Source: Rhizobium leguminosarum | GTDB taxonomy: Bacteria > Pseudomonadota > Alphaproteobacteria > Rhizobiales > Rhizobiaceae | Direction: 5' to 3' | Length of the DNA: 64,000 nt | Assembly: GCF_004123835.1 (NCBI RefSeq) | Contig: NZ_MZMU01000003.1 | Span: forward strand, 620,001 to 684,000 | Part shown: piece after piece, positions 8,701-17,335 of the stretch | Layout: every line of letters begins with the position of its first letter | Position numbering within the stretch: position 1 is the stretch's first letter | Position numbers and translations under genes: made by a program | The notes under the pieces: model-generated | Seen by the model: the letters and a program-made list of their open reading frames with translations, nothing else | Told to the model about the DNA's origin: nothing | The model's database searches: none

Positions 8701-11700
8701 GATCTCGTGGTGACGGATGTCATTACCACCGAGGCCAATAGCAGCCGCACGGAAACCGTGACGTCGAAGAACGCCAACGGCGCGCCCATCGCCACATCAG
8801 TCACAAACACAACGGCCGACAGCCTGACCCAGACCGTCAAGACCGATGCCAACGGCGACGGCGTCTTCGAAGACACGACGACCGATGTTATTGTTCTTGA
8901 CGGCACCGGCAAGCGCACGGAAACGGTGACGAGCAGGAGCGCCGACGGAACGTTGAACGCGCAGACCATCACCGAAGTGAGTGCGAACCGCCTGACGACC
9001 ACCGTCTGGACGGATGCCGACGGCGACGGCAAGATCGATACACGCCAAGTCAAGGTTATCGCGCTTGACGGCTCGGTCAAGACGACGGAAACGGCATACA
9101 CTCCGAATGACACCGTCGCCGGCACGACCAGAAGCACCGTCACCGTCAGCGGCGACGGTCTGACGACGACCACGTCGGTCGATCTGAACCGCGATAGTGT
9201 TGCCGACCGGATAACGACCGATCGAACGGTGCTCAATACAGACGGCAGCAAGACCGAGACGATCTCTCTGACGGGCAGCGATACCACGCGTCTCAACAAG
9301 AAGACCATCCTCACCACCGGCAACGGCATGTCGATCACCACGAGCGAGTACATCAACGGCGACGAAGTGCTCGATACCAAGACGACCGATGTCACGACGT
9401 TCGATACCTACGGGCTGCGATTCCAGACCGTGTCGAATTTCCGGGGAACGACGCTCGCAAATTCGGCGAAGGTGACGACCAACCTCAACGGCCTTTCCGG
9501 ATCGACTGATTACGATCTGGACGGCGACGGCACGATCAATCAGACTTTGTCCTGGAAGAAAACGCCGCTCGATCCGCTCGGATCGGTCACCACCACCGAA
9601 ACGGTCAGGGCAACTGACGCCGACGCGACGCTGATCTCGCAGACAATCACCGCTGTCAGCGCCGACCAGAAAACCACTACGGTGAGCACGAAGATCGATG
9701 CCGACGCCGTCGTCGACCTTCTGGAAACGATCACCATCGACAGTGCTGGAACGCAGAAGTACGAGGTCAAACAATATAAGGCTTCCGGCGCTCTCGAAAG
9801 CCAGTCGGTCGTCACCACCTCGGATGATGGTCTATCAAAGACCTTGAGTTCCGACCTCGACGGAAATGGGATCTTTGAACTCGTCACCACCGATGTGACA
9901 GTGTTGAATGCCGACGGCAGCCGCACGGAGACGATATCGAGGAAGGGGATCGCCGATGCGCTCATCTCCCGCACGACGGCGAATGTCAGCGCCAACGGTT
10001 TGAGCAAGACGACGAGCTGGGCCGATGCCAGCGGCAATGCCGTCCGCTCCATGAGCGACGTCACCGTCCTCAACGCCGATGGCGGCACGACGGAGACGCT
10101 GTCCTACTTCAAGCCGAATGGAACGACGCTGGAAAGCAAGACCGTTACGACGGTTGCGGCACATGGTCTCTCGGCGACCGTCACCATCGATGTCGACGGT
10201 AACGCCACCGTCGACAAGAAGTCAGTCACGACCAAGCAGGCTGACGGCTCGACAATCCAGACGTTCAGCGACTACGGCGCCAACGCCGTTCTAAAGGATT
10301 CCAGGAAGGTCACGACGTCTGCCGACGGACTGACACAAATCACCGAATACGACAGCGACGGCAATGGAACGGTCGATAAGAAGACGATCATCACCACGGT
10401 ACTGAACGCCAATGGCAGCAAGACGACCAGGACGGACAATATCGTCGCCGGCGTGACCAAGAGCATTACGCTGACCGATGTGTCCGGCGATGGTCTGACC
10501 ACGATCACCAATTGGGATACCACAGGCACCGGCGGCGGTACGACCTTCAACAAGAGCGGGTCTGATGTCACCGTACTGAACGCCGATGGCTCAACGACGC
10601 AGACGATCAGCAATTTCACCGGCACGACGCTGACCAGCCGCAGCCTCATCACCACAAGCGCTAACGGACTGTCGATCACGACCCAGATCGACCCCGCCGG
10701 TGCCGGCTCCTACAGCCAGACCTCGACCGATGTCACAGTCTTAAATGCCGATGGCACCAAGACGCAAACGGTGGAAAGCAAGAAGGCTGATGGTTCGCTG
10801 ATCTCCAGGACCATCACCACGATAAGCGCGAACGGCCTGATCGTTGCATCGAGCGAAGAGCGTCCGGGCTTTGGCAACCAGACCGTCACCGATACGACCA
10901 CGGTCCTGGCTGACGGCGCCATTCGCGAGACCGTCGAGATGAAGGATGGTGGCGGGGTTCTGATCGGCAAGGTCGTCACTCTCACCAGTGCCGACAAGCT
11001 GACCGTCACAATTAACCGTGACGGCAACGGCGATGGCATCGTCGATCAACGCCAAGAGACCGTCACCGCCAATTCCGGCATCCAGACATCGGTAACGACT
11101 AACTTCAAGGCCGACGGAACGACGATCAAGGACAAGTCAACCGTTATAGTATCAGCCGACGGTCGCCAGAAGACGACCACTTGGGACCTCGACGGCAATG
11201 GGGCGATCGACCGTCAGCGGGTGACGAATTTCACCGCCAATGCAGACGGCGGCAGCACGTCCGTCATCTCGGATACGAAACTTCCAGGCGGGGCGCTGAT
11301 CTCGAAAACGACAATTAATTCATCTGCCGACGGCAAGCTCACGACGACGTCGAAGGACACCAATGGCGACGGTACAGTCGGCGATCAGGTCGAAAAAGTC
11401 ACTATCGATTCCACAGGTGCATCGGTTTCCGTGGTCACCAACAACGCGACAGCACGAAACAGCTCTAACCTGACGCCCGGCGTCGTCTATTGGGCTCAGG
11501 CGATCGCCGCCAAGATCGAGACGACCACCTCGGCTGACGGCCGCACCACAGTCGCCAAATATGACTATGACGGCAACGGTGTGTATGAGACTGTCATGCT
11601 ATCTACGCTTCAAGTGGATGGTTCTGTCGTCACGACGGTGACGGAAAACAACGCCAACGGTACGGTCAAGGCCAAGGGCACGATTGCAACCAGTGCCGAC

Positions 11701-12828
11701 GGCCTAGTCACGACCCTATCGAAAGATACCGACAACAATGGCAGCATCGATCATGTCGAGACAGCGGTCACCCATGCCGACGGATCTATCACGCTGAACA
11801 AGAAAGACGCTAACGCCGTGAAGCAAACCGTTGTCGAGGAGGTGCGGTCAACCGGTACGCTTGCTTCTCGGAAAACGACAGATCTCGGCGGATTGAATTG
11901 GTCCTACAGTGAGGAAACCTTTGATTCCTGGGGTCGTGCAGCGTCTAATAATGTTGTCTACGATAACGGTACACGCCTTGCGTACATATTCGATGCGGCG
12001 AGCACGAAGTCCTGGTGGCAACTCCAATACTCCTACACCGGGACCACGCTCGTTTGGCTGCGGGAATTTTGGGACAACGGTACACTGACCCATCGGCAAT
12101 ACGACTACGATCCCAACAACAACTATTGGCAGATCGCCAATGACGAGTGGCCTGACGGAACTCTGATCCAGCAAACCAAATATTTCGACAACGGCAATTA
12201 CGATGTCACCAGAGACGGTGTGACCTATCACTATAATTCGAGCAATGAACTGATTGGACCCGTTCTTCTGGATCTTGACGGCGACGGCCATGTGGATCTT
12301 CGTCCAATCGATCTGACAAACATGGCGGCCTCGCCGACGTACGACTGGGATGGAGACGGCGTCCGCGACACGACCGCCTGGGCTGGTCCTTCCGATGGCT
12401 TCCTCGCCATCGACCTCGCCTCCGATGGAACTGCTGGGTCTGACGGTGTCATCGACCAAGCAAAGGAACTGGCCTTCTCGCTTTGGGCTGAACAGGACGG
12501 GGCGGAAGGGAGTATCTCGGACCTCGATGGCGTCCGACTCGTCTTCGATACCAATCACGACAACGTGCTGAACTCCGATGACGAGCGTTGGAACGAGTTC
12601 CGTGTTTGGCGTGACGCCAACCAGAATGGTCTCACCGACCAGGGCGAACTTCTAACGATGACAGATGCCGGCATCAAGCTCATCAATTTGATGCCAACCA
12701 GGGATGGCTCTCAAGCCTTCGCAGATGGGTCGGTGATTACAGGAACGAGTTCGTATGAAACTCTGGACGGGTCGAAGCATCTCGTCGTCGACGCATCGCT
12801 CAACTATCGACCCGCCAATGTTGCATGA
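5773..12828 (+). CDS. Giant repeat protein, predicted type I secretion substrate (toxin/bacteriocin or adhesin)
   Basis: 2351 residues preceded by a strong ribosome binding site (AAAGGGGGTAAG). Layout: residues about 1-110 are unknown. About 115-180 is a Gly/Ala-rich hydrophobic hairpin (IGIGLGWGTSAGAGAALTAL to GLGVGVGAVYSLVAGG). About 371-405 has three PQTYAGQ(D/E)RRS-type repeats. About 427-590 is a calcium-binding-like module (FVDLDGD, VLDANGDGKIS, FDTNGNGKLDAGD). About 593-2036 holds roughly 25 Thr-rich repeats of about 58 residues, each with a D.DGNG.-like loop and an ADGS/ANGL turn. About 2160-2351 is a second copy of the calcium-binding-like module. I saw no cysteine, usual for T1SS cargo, and no classic GGxGxDxxx nonapeptides. 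The exporter genes follow directly. The hydrophobic hairpin and the upstream membrane gene favour a pore-forming toxin; the long repeats would also suit an adhesin. Confidence 0.85.
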   Translation: MADIWDWEGWQTGRSVVNNSATAFSFYAGIRQTYHAKQLLGVYTTAPTSRLPGISRFVLPPIDVLARTGKFDEIGMIARSETVLSHARAGSRVGRAIGPLMVIDAGYDLGTYKGRTETRSLGILGDNLIGIGLGWGTSAGAGAALTALGGTALLGTPPGWIALGLGVGVGAVYSLVAGGTVRDGITKLFDDIIDAERNSFSSPKSYQAYLDGLAHAPQGAIPYERVHLSWFDLEEGQKAGLTPGQMKREIVLGEKAAAGYMLAHPTQQQPFVYTPEMRAAAIAAGLELDGPEKVSALLDRQPIARVSEPLNIRQRGGSQPSFRQSENESMSRLRDYQKQSQSLTSRTTGGLSPTERDERNAATRAKSIPQTYAGQDRRSIPQTYAGQDRRSTPQTYAGQERTPSQPALRDNQYTKGYGSGWGQRSPVLLDISGSGLAIETLSSSSRFVDLDGDSYQHRTAWAGTGTGVLVLDANGDGKISQSNEFVFTEWDSSATSDLEALKHVFDTNGNGKLDAGDVQWSKFRVEVNGQLVTLDSLGIISIDLTPKGSGQTYEDGSAITGTTTFTRVDGTTGTVGDAKLANEDAAYIVKTTSMTKADSSVEKTILAYNADGSLAFRNVVTTSADGKSVQTQFDDDGNGTFDRSQTNVLAVDAAGVQTKTVSNFNADGSLVDRTTTVTSANHLIVTTTVDQDGDGITDQRQIYIQNADGSTTTTTEQLSVNATLLKKTMVTSSANGLVKTTSLDLDGNGVYDDIVTETTTVAADGTRNKTTVDRSSGNKVLSQIDTSTSSDGRTITVSVDADGNGPRETKTVTTSTTAASGDVTLVTSTYNTNVSSILRSKTTTITTANGLSTTVHSDVNADGVNDFTDTDVTVIDANYRTQTVQHRTKSTTGTLLSQTVTTTNLDGKKITIVEDGNGDLKTDGLTEIVVGTDGQTTNTVSTLNSDGSLVTKTVTVTSADGLSKTTSTDANGDTVNDLVVTDVITTEANSSRTETVTSKNANGAPIATSVTNTTADSLTQTVKTDANGDGVFEDTTTDVIVLDGTGKRTETVTSRSADGTLNAQTITEVSANRLTTTVWTDADGDGKIDTRQVKVIALDGSVKTTETAYTPNDTVAGTTRSTVTVSGDGLTTTTSVDLNRDSVADRITTDRTVLNTDGSKTETISLTGSDTTRLNKKTILTTGNGMSITTSEYINGDEVLDTKTTDVTTFDTYGLRFQTVSNFRGTTLANSAKVTTNLNGLSGSTDYDLDGDGTINQTLSWKKTPLDPLGSVTTTETVRATDADATLISQTITAVSADQKTTTVSTKIDADAVVDLLETITIDSAGTQKYEVKQYKASGALESQSVVTTSDDGLSKTLSSDLDGNGIFELVTTDVTVLNADGSRTETISRKGIADALISRTTANVSANGLSKTTSWADASGNAVRSMSDVTVLNADGGTTETLSYFKPNGTTLESKTVTTVAAHGLSATVTIDVDGNATVDKKSVTTKQADGSTIQTFSDYGANAVLKDSRKVTTSADGLTQITEYDSDGNGTVDKKTIITTVLNANGSKTTRTDNIVAGVTKSITLTDVSGDGLTTITNWDTTGTGGGTTFNKSGSDVTVLNADGSTTQTISNFTGTTLTSRSLITTSANGLSITTQIDPAGAGSYSQTSTDVTVLNADGTKTQTVESKKADGSLISRTITTISANGLIVASSEERPGFGNQTVTDTTTVLADGAIRETVEMKDGGGVLIGKVVTLTSADKLTVTINRDGNGDGIVDQRQETVTANSGIQTSVTTNFKADGTTIKDKSTVIVSADGRQKTTTWDLDGNGAIDRQRVTNFTANADGGSTSVISDTKLPGGALISKTTINSSADGKLTTTSKDTNGDGTVGDQVEKVTIDSTGASVSVVTNNATARNSSNLTPGVVYWAQAIAAKIETTTSADGRTTVAKYDYDGNGVYETVMLSTLQVDGSVVTTVTENNANGTVKAKGTIATSADGLVTTLSKDTDNNGSIDHVETAVTHADGSITLNKKDANAVKQTVVEEVRSTGTLASRKTTDLGGLNWSYSEETFDSWGRAASNNVVYDNGTRLAYIFDAASTKSWWQLQYSYTGTTLVWLREFWDNGTLTHRQYDYDPNNNYWQIANDEWPDGTLIQQTKYFDNGNYDVTRDGVTYHYNSSNELIGPVLLDLDGDGHVDLRPIDLTNMAASPTYDWDGDGVRDTTAWAGPSDGFLAIDLASDGTAGSDGVIDQAKELAFSLWAEQDGAEGSISDLDGVRLVFDTNHDNVLNSDDERWNEFRVWRDANQNGLTDQGELLTMTDAGIKLINLMPTRDGSQAFADGSVITGTSSYETLDGSKHLVVDASLNYRPANVA

Positions 12829-12844
12829 CAATATGCCCCGCTTC

Positions 12845-12870
12845 ATGCCGGCGCCTCATGGCGCCGGCAT
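12845..12870 (+). terminator. Perfect 11-bp hairpin between cargo and exporter genes
   Basis: An inverted repeat with an 11-bp perfect GC-rich stem (ATGCCGGCGCC and its complement) and a four-base TCAT loop starts 17 bases after the giant gene's stop. No T-run follows, so it is more likely a partial terminator or mRNA-stabilising element that lowers exporter expression relative to cargo than a full terminator. Confidence 0.7.
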
Positions 12871-12895
12871 ACCCTCTCTTCCCTGATCCCACGCC

Positions 12896-15103
12896 ATGAT
12901 GGACATCCAGACAGCATCCGGCCCTCCCGCGACGGAAGCGGAGGTTAGAGACGACCTTCCACCAGCACCAGAAGCGACAGTCGCCGACAGCGGACTGGCG
13001 GCGATCTGCGCTGTTGCCGGCTATTTCAGGATCGCATCGCGTCCGGAGACTCTGAGCCGTGAGCTTGCGCTGACCGCGCCGGCCGCACCCGACGACCTCT
13101 TGCGGGCAGCCAAGATCGTCGGCCTGAAGGCGCGCACCATCCGCGTCGATAACGCCAAAAGGCTGACAACTCTTCCGGCGCCGGCAATTGCCTTGTTGAA
13201 GGACGGTACCTTCGCGATTTTCGCCGGCGTGGCCGCCGAGGGGCGATATCGGCTGATCAATCCCATCGATTTCTCCGCCCGCAATGTCGAGGCCGAGGAG
13301 CTTCTCGCGCTGACCTCAGGCGCGTTCATCCTGGTCCAGAGGCGTTTCGCCGGCCCTGGCGCCTCACAGCAGAATTTCGGGTTCCGCTGGTTCCTGCCGG
13401 CGATCTGGCGCTATCGGCGTGCCTTCGGCCATGTGCTGATCGCCTCGCTCGTCATCCAGATCTTCGCGCTGGTGACGCCGCTGTTCTTCCAGGTTGTCGT
13501 CGACAAGGTGCTGGCGCATCGCAGCTATTCGACACTGATCGTCCTCGTCGTCGGCCTTGCCGCCGTCGGACTCTTTGACGTGGTGCTGCAATATCTCAGA
13601 ACCTATGCACTATCGCACACGACAAACCGCATCGATGTCGAGCTTGGCCGGCGCCTCTTCCGGCATCTCCTCAACCTGCCGCTCAGCTATTTCGAGACCC
13701 GCGCCACCGGGCAGACCGTCGCAAGGGTGCGCGAGCTCGAAACCATCCGCAATTTCCTGACCGGTCAGGGCCTGTTCTCCGGCCTCGATCTTATCTTCAC
13801 CGTCATCTTCATCTTCGTGCTGTTTTCCTACTCCTCGAAGCTCGCCTGGATCGTCGTCGCCTCCATTCCCTTTTACATGGCGATCGGATTTCTGATCCGC
13901 CCCTTCCTCAAGGAACGCATCGACGAGAAGTTCGAGCGCGGGGCCTTTAGCCAGCAATTGCTTGTAGAAACCGTCGTCGGCATCCAGACGCTGAAGGCGT
14001 CGGCGGTCGAGCCGGTGGTCTCCTCGCAATGGGAAGAGCGGCTGGCTGCGTATGTGCGCTCGTCATTTCTGGCGACCATGCTGGCGGCGAAGGGGCAGAA
14101 CGCTATCCAGTACGTCAACAAGATCACCTCGGCCGCTCTGCTGCTCTTCGGCGCGCAGGCGGTCATCGATGGCGAACTGAGTGTCGGCGCTCTGGTTGCC
14201 TTCAATATGATCGCCGGACAGGTCTCCCAGCCGATCCTGCGCCTGTCGCAGCTCTGGCAGGATTTCCAGCAGGTGCAGGTTTCCATCGCCAGGCTCTCGG
14301 ATATTCTCAATGCCCCGCAGGAACCGCGCCCGAGCGTTGCCGTCAGTCTGCCGCCGCCGAAGGGAGCGATCGCCTTCAAGGCGGTGAACTTCCGCTATTC
14401 TCCCGATGGCCAGGATGTGCTCAAGGACATCAATTTTTCGATCCGGCCGGGCGAAGTGATCGGCATCGTCGGCCCCTCCGGCTCCGGCAAGTCGACGCTG
14501 ACCAAGCTGGTGCAGCGCTTCTATATCCCGAACAACGGCCAGGTCTTCGTCGACGGTCAGGATATCGCCCAGGTCGACCCGGCCTGGCTGCGGTCGAATA
14601 TCGGCGTCGTGCTCCAGGAAAACATGCTATTCAACCGGACGATCCACGACAATATCTGCATGGTCAATCCGGCCATGTCGCGGGCCGCCGCCATTCAGAT
14701 GGCGCGACTGTCAGGCGCCGACGAGTTCATCGCCAAGCTGCCACGCGGCTACGATACGCTGATCGAGGAGCGCGGAGCCAACCTCTCCGGCGGCCAAAGG
14801 CAGCGTCTGGCCATTGCACGCGCCCTTGCCACCAATCCGCCGATCCTCATCCTCGACGAAGCGACGAGCGCCCTCGACTATGAGAGCGAGCGCATCATCC
14901 TCGGCAATATGCGCGAGATCGTCCGCGGCCGCACCGTCATCATCATCGCCCATCGCCTGGCGACCGTGCGACACTGCAACCGCATCATCGGCATGAAGGA
15001 CGGACGCATCGTCGAAGAGGGAACACACGAAACGCTGCTTGCGCGCCCGAACGGGCTCTATGCCCATCTGTGGCAATTGCAGACGGGGCCAGTCCAATCA
15101 TGA
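12896..15103 (+). CDS. Type I secretion ABC exporter (HlyB/PrtD-type) with C39-like domain
   Basis: 735 residues. Residues about 1-150 form a peptidase-C39-like domain: DSGLAAICAVAGYF has Ser where the catalytic Cys would be, so it is a non-cleaving docking domain as in HlyB. An ABC transmembrane domain follows (about 175-450, six segments). The ATPase domain starts about 485, with Walker A GPSGSGKST, signature LSGGQRQR, Walker B ILILDEATSALD and the H-loop IIIAHRLAT. The protein would form the inner-membrane dimer that exports the repeat protein in one step. The outer-membrane TolC partner is not in the window. The gene lies 67 bp after the cargo gene and its stop overlaps the HlyD start (ATGA). 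Confidence 0.93.
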   Translation: MMDIQTASGPPATEAEVRDDLPPAPEATVADSGLAAICAVAGYFRIASRPETLSRELALTAPAAPDDLLRAAKIVGLKARTIRVDNAKRLTTLPAPAIALLKDGTFAIFAGVAAEGRYRLINPIDFSARNVEAEELLALTSGAFILVQRRFAGPGASQQNFGFRWFLPAIWRYRRAFGHVLIASLVIQIFALVTPLFFQVVVDKVLAHRSYSTLIVLVVGLAAVGLFDVVLQYLRTYALSHTTNRIDVELGRRLFRHLLNLPLSYFETRATGQTVARVRELETIRNFLTGQGLFSGLDLIFTVIFIFVLFSYSSKLAWIVVASIPFYMAIGFLIRPFLKERIDEKFERGAFSQQLLVETVVGIQTLKASAVEPVVSSQWEERLAAYVRSSFLATMLAAKGQNAIQYVNKITSAALLLFGAQAVIDGELSVGALVAFNMIAGQVSQPILRLSQLWQDFQQVQVSIARLSDILNAPQEPRPSVAVSLPPPKGAIAFKAVNFRYSPDGQDVLKDINFSIRPGEVIGIVGPSGSGKSTLTKLVQRFYIPNNGQVFVDGQDIAQVDPAWLRSNIGVVLQENMLFNRTIHDNICMVNPAMSRAAAIQMARLSGADEFIAKLPRGYDTLIEERGANLSGGQRQRLAIARALATNPPILILDEATSALDYESERIILGNMREIVRGRTVIIIAHRLATVRHCNRIIGMKDGRIVEEGTHETLLARPNGLYAHLWQLQTGPVQS

Positions 15104-16575
15104 ACCAGACCGTCCAGCCTCCTCGGCTTCCGCCGAAGCCACAGAAGCGATTGCAGGTGGACAACGAGTTCCTGCCGGCCGCACTCGAGATTCTCGAAAC
15201 GCCGGCATCGCCCATCCGTACGGCGCTGATCTGGTTCCTCTGCCTGTTCACCGCCGGCGCTCTGATCTGGAGCTATGTCGGCAGATTCGATATTGTCGCA
15301 ACAGCGCAGGGAAAGATCCAGCCGACCGGACGCGTCAAAGTGATCCAGTCGATTGAAGTCGGCAAGACGATCGCGGTCCCGGTCTCGAACGGCGCCAAGG
15401 TGGAAGCGGGAGACATTCTCGTTGAGCTTGACCCGACCGAAGCCCGGGTCGAAGTCAACACGCTGACCACCAGCCTCGCGGCATTACGGGCGGAGGTCAC
15501 GAGGCGCGGTGCGGCATTGGCTGAGGTCAATGCCTGGCAACGCGGCGATCTTTGGAGCGGAACGCGAAGGATTGAGATCGTCCCGGAATTCGCCGACTCC
15601 ATACCAGCGGAGATCCGCACGCGCGAGGCGTTGCTCTACACGTCCGATCTCGAGCAGCTCGCGTCGACCCTCGACAGTCTCGCGGCCCAGCGCAATCAGC
15701 AGTTCGCCGCGCTGAAGAGATATACCGAGATGGTCACCGCCCAGCAGGCGCTGGTGGCCACGCTTGCAGATCGCGTTACAATGCGCTCCAACCTCGTCGA
15801 TCTCAGCGCCGGATCGAGATCCGGCGTCATCGATGCCGTCGAGATCAGGCAGAAGGAAGAGGCAACGCTTGTAGAGCAGATCGGTCAGCGGGCAGAGGCG
15901 GAGACCGCGATCGTCGCGGCGACGAGCGAAGGCCTGAAAGCCATCAAGACCTTCGTCGCCGATAATGCCGAGAAGCAGGCGGCAGCATCGCGAGAGATCG
16001 ACGAGAAGGAACAACAGCTGGTCAAGGCGGCCAAGCGGCTGGAGTCGATGACGATCAAAAGCCCGATCAATGGCATCGTCCAGACATCGGCCATTACCAC
16101 GGTCGGTCAGGTGGTGACCGCTGGCGCTGAACTGATGCGGATCGTCCCGGATGATGCCTCACTCGAGATTGAAGCCTATTTGCCGAACAAGGACATCGGC
16201 TTCGTCTCGCCCGGGCAACCCGCCGTCATCAAGATCGAAGCCTTTCCCTTCACCCGCTACGGCATCGTCAACGGCAAGGTTACTCGCGTTGCGACCGATG
16301 CTATTCCGGAACCGGATGCGCAGCAGCTCGAAGGCCAGCCAGCAAAGGAGCTGCAGAGCATAATTCCGATCGGCAATGCGCAGCGCGTCCAGAACCTAGT
16401 CTTCCCGGTCACCATCAAGCCGGATGTGGCAAGCATCGACATCGATGGAACACGCGTTGCGCTCTCACCCGGCATGTCCGTCACAGTCGAGGTCAAGACC
16501 GGCAGCCGGCGCATCCTCGAATATCTCTACTCTCCGCTGGCCGAGATCGGATCGGAAGCGATGCAGGAGCGTTAG
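15100..16575 (+). CDS. Type I secretion membrane fusion protein (HlyD family)
   Basis: About 491 residues from the ATG that overlaps the exporter stop; this coupling fixes the start. A short proline-rich cytoplasmic N-terminus precedes one membrane segment (about residues 40-62, ALIWFLCLFTAGALIWSY). Then come the first half of a lipoyl/biotinyl-like domain (ATAQGKIQPTGRVKVIQSIE), a long alpha-helical coiled region (about 110-300), and the return beta-barrel region with SPINGIVQTSAITTVGQVV and NKDIGFVSPGQPAVIK, both typical of HlyD. It would bridge the ABC exporter to a TolC-type channel. It is the last gene of the secretion locus; IS66 debris begins right after its stop. Confidence 0.93.
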   Translation: MNQTVQPPRLPPKPQKRLQVDNEFLPAALEILETPASPIRTALIWFLCLFTAGALIWSYVGRFDIVATAQGKIQPTGRVKVIQSIEVGKTIAVPVSNGAKVEAGDILVELDPTEARVEVNTLTTSLAALRAEVTRRGAALAEVNAWQRGDLWSGTRRIEIVPEFADSIPAEIRTREALLYTSDLEQLASTLDSLAAQRNQQFAALKRYTEMVTAQQALVATLADRVTMRSNLVDLSAGSRSGVIDAVEIRQKEEATLVEQIGQRAEAETAIVAATSEGLKAIKTFVADNAEKQAAASREIDEKEQQLVKAAKRLESMTIKSPINGIVQTSAITTVGQVVTAGAELMRIVPDDASLEIEAYLPNKDIGFVSPGQPAVIKIEAFPFTRYGIVNGKVTRVATDAIPEPDAQQLEGQPAKELQSIIPIGNAQRVQNLVFPVTIKPDVASIDIDGTRVALSPGMSVTVEVKTGSRRILEYLYSPLAEIGSEAMQER

Positions 16576-16587
16576 TCGCTGAACGGT

Positions 16588-17335
16588 GACATTGTGCCCG
16601 GGATTCGAACCTTCCGGTTGAGCGCTATCGGCCGGATCTTTCTCTCGACGCTGTTGTTGTCAATCTCGATGCCACCGTCGGTCGGGAATACGCCGAGGCC
16701 GTCCCAGTATTTGGCGATATAGGCAAGCGCTTCCCCGAGCGGCGACTTCCCAGCGACGCAGGCACGATGATGGGTCAGCCAGTTCCGCAGGCGTTGATCG
16801 CTCCTGCCTTCCAGCCAGGGCGAGCTTCAGCGCTTCAGCGGAGCGGCCGAGTAACTCAATGCGATAGAGTTCACCAATGCGCCTGACGCCTTTCCTCAGC
16901 AACGAGCGCTACGCCAGTACGGGTGATCTCGACAAGCTTGCGGCGCGCATGCGCCCAACAATAGGCGAACTGAATCTAGGGATCGACGCGGTCCGGTATC
17001 AGCCGATTATATCCCGCGTAGCCATCAACCTGAACGACGCCCGCTAACCCCTGTAATATCCGTTCAGCATGCTGCCCGCCACGGCCGGGCGGCGCTTCAG
17101 GTCGGCAATCCAGGCGTCGAACCGGTCGCAGTTCGAAAGCTGCCCAACCGACCCAATCCGCAAGCGTGGAGCGGTCGAGATCGATGCCCTGACCGCTCAT
17201 GATCTGAGCCTGTCGGTAGAGCGGCAAATGGTCGGCGTATTTGGACACCAGCACATGCGCGATGGTCGCCTCGGGGGGCAGTCCGGCGTGGTTCTCCGAA
17301 ATGATCTGCGCTTTGACGTCATCCGGCCAGTGCCG
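16588..17335 (-). pseudogene. IS66-family transposase remnant (multiple frameshifts and a deletion)
   Basis: Read on the minus strand, pieces of an IS66 TnpC protein appear in different frames. An N-proximal piece around 17240-17335 reads DDVKAQIISENHAGLPPEAT. It continues as VLVSKYADHLPLYRQAQIMS and LDRSTLADWVG around 17150-17250. DGYAGYNRLIPDRVDP lies near 16980-17030, with the catalytic-core region between missing. Pieces RRIGELYRIE and RSAEALKLAL lie near 16800-16880, and the C-terminal ALAYIAKYWDGLG and IEIDNNSVERKIRPIALNRK near 16612-16740. No terminal inverted repeats or tnpA/tnpB were found. This is a dead insertion-sequence fragment, common in symbiotic islands and plasmids. Confidence 0.8.

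Noticed and set aside
7093..9774. Several long minus-strand frames under the giant repeat gene
   Set aside because: They are produced by the low-complexity repeats of the plus-strand gene and contain only Val/Ser/Arg-rich sequence without domains.
16598..16620. tRNA T-loop-like string GGTTCGAATCCCGGGCAC at the broken end of the IS66 remnant
   Set aside because: It looks like an attachment-site fragment, but the flanking bases do not pair as a T-stem and no further tRNA sequence is present, so it is probably chance.
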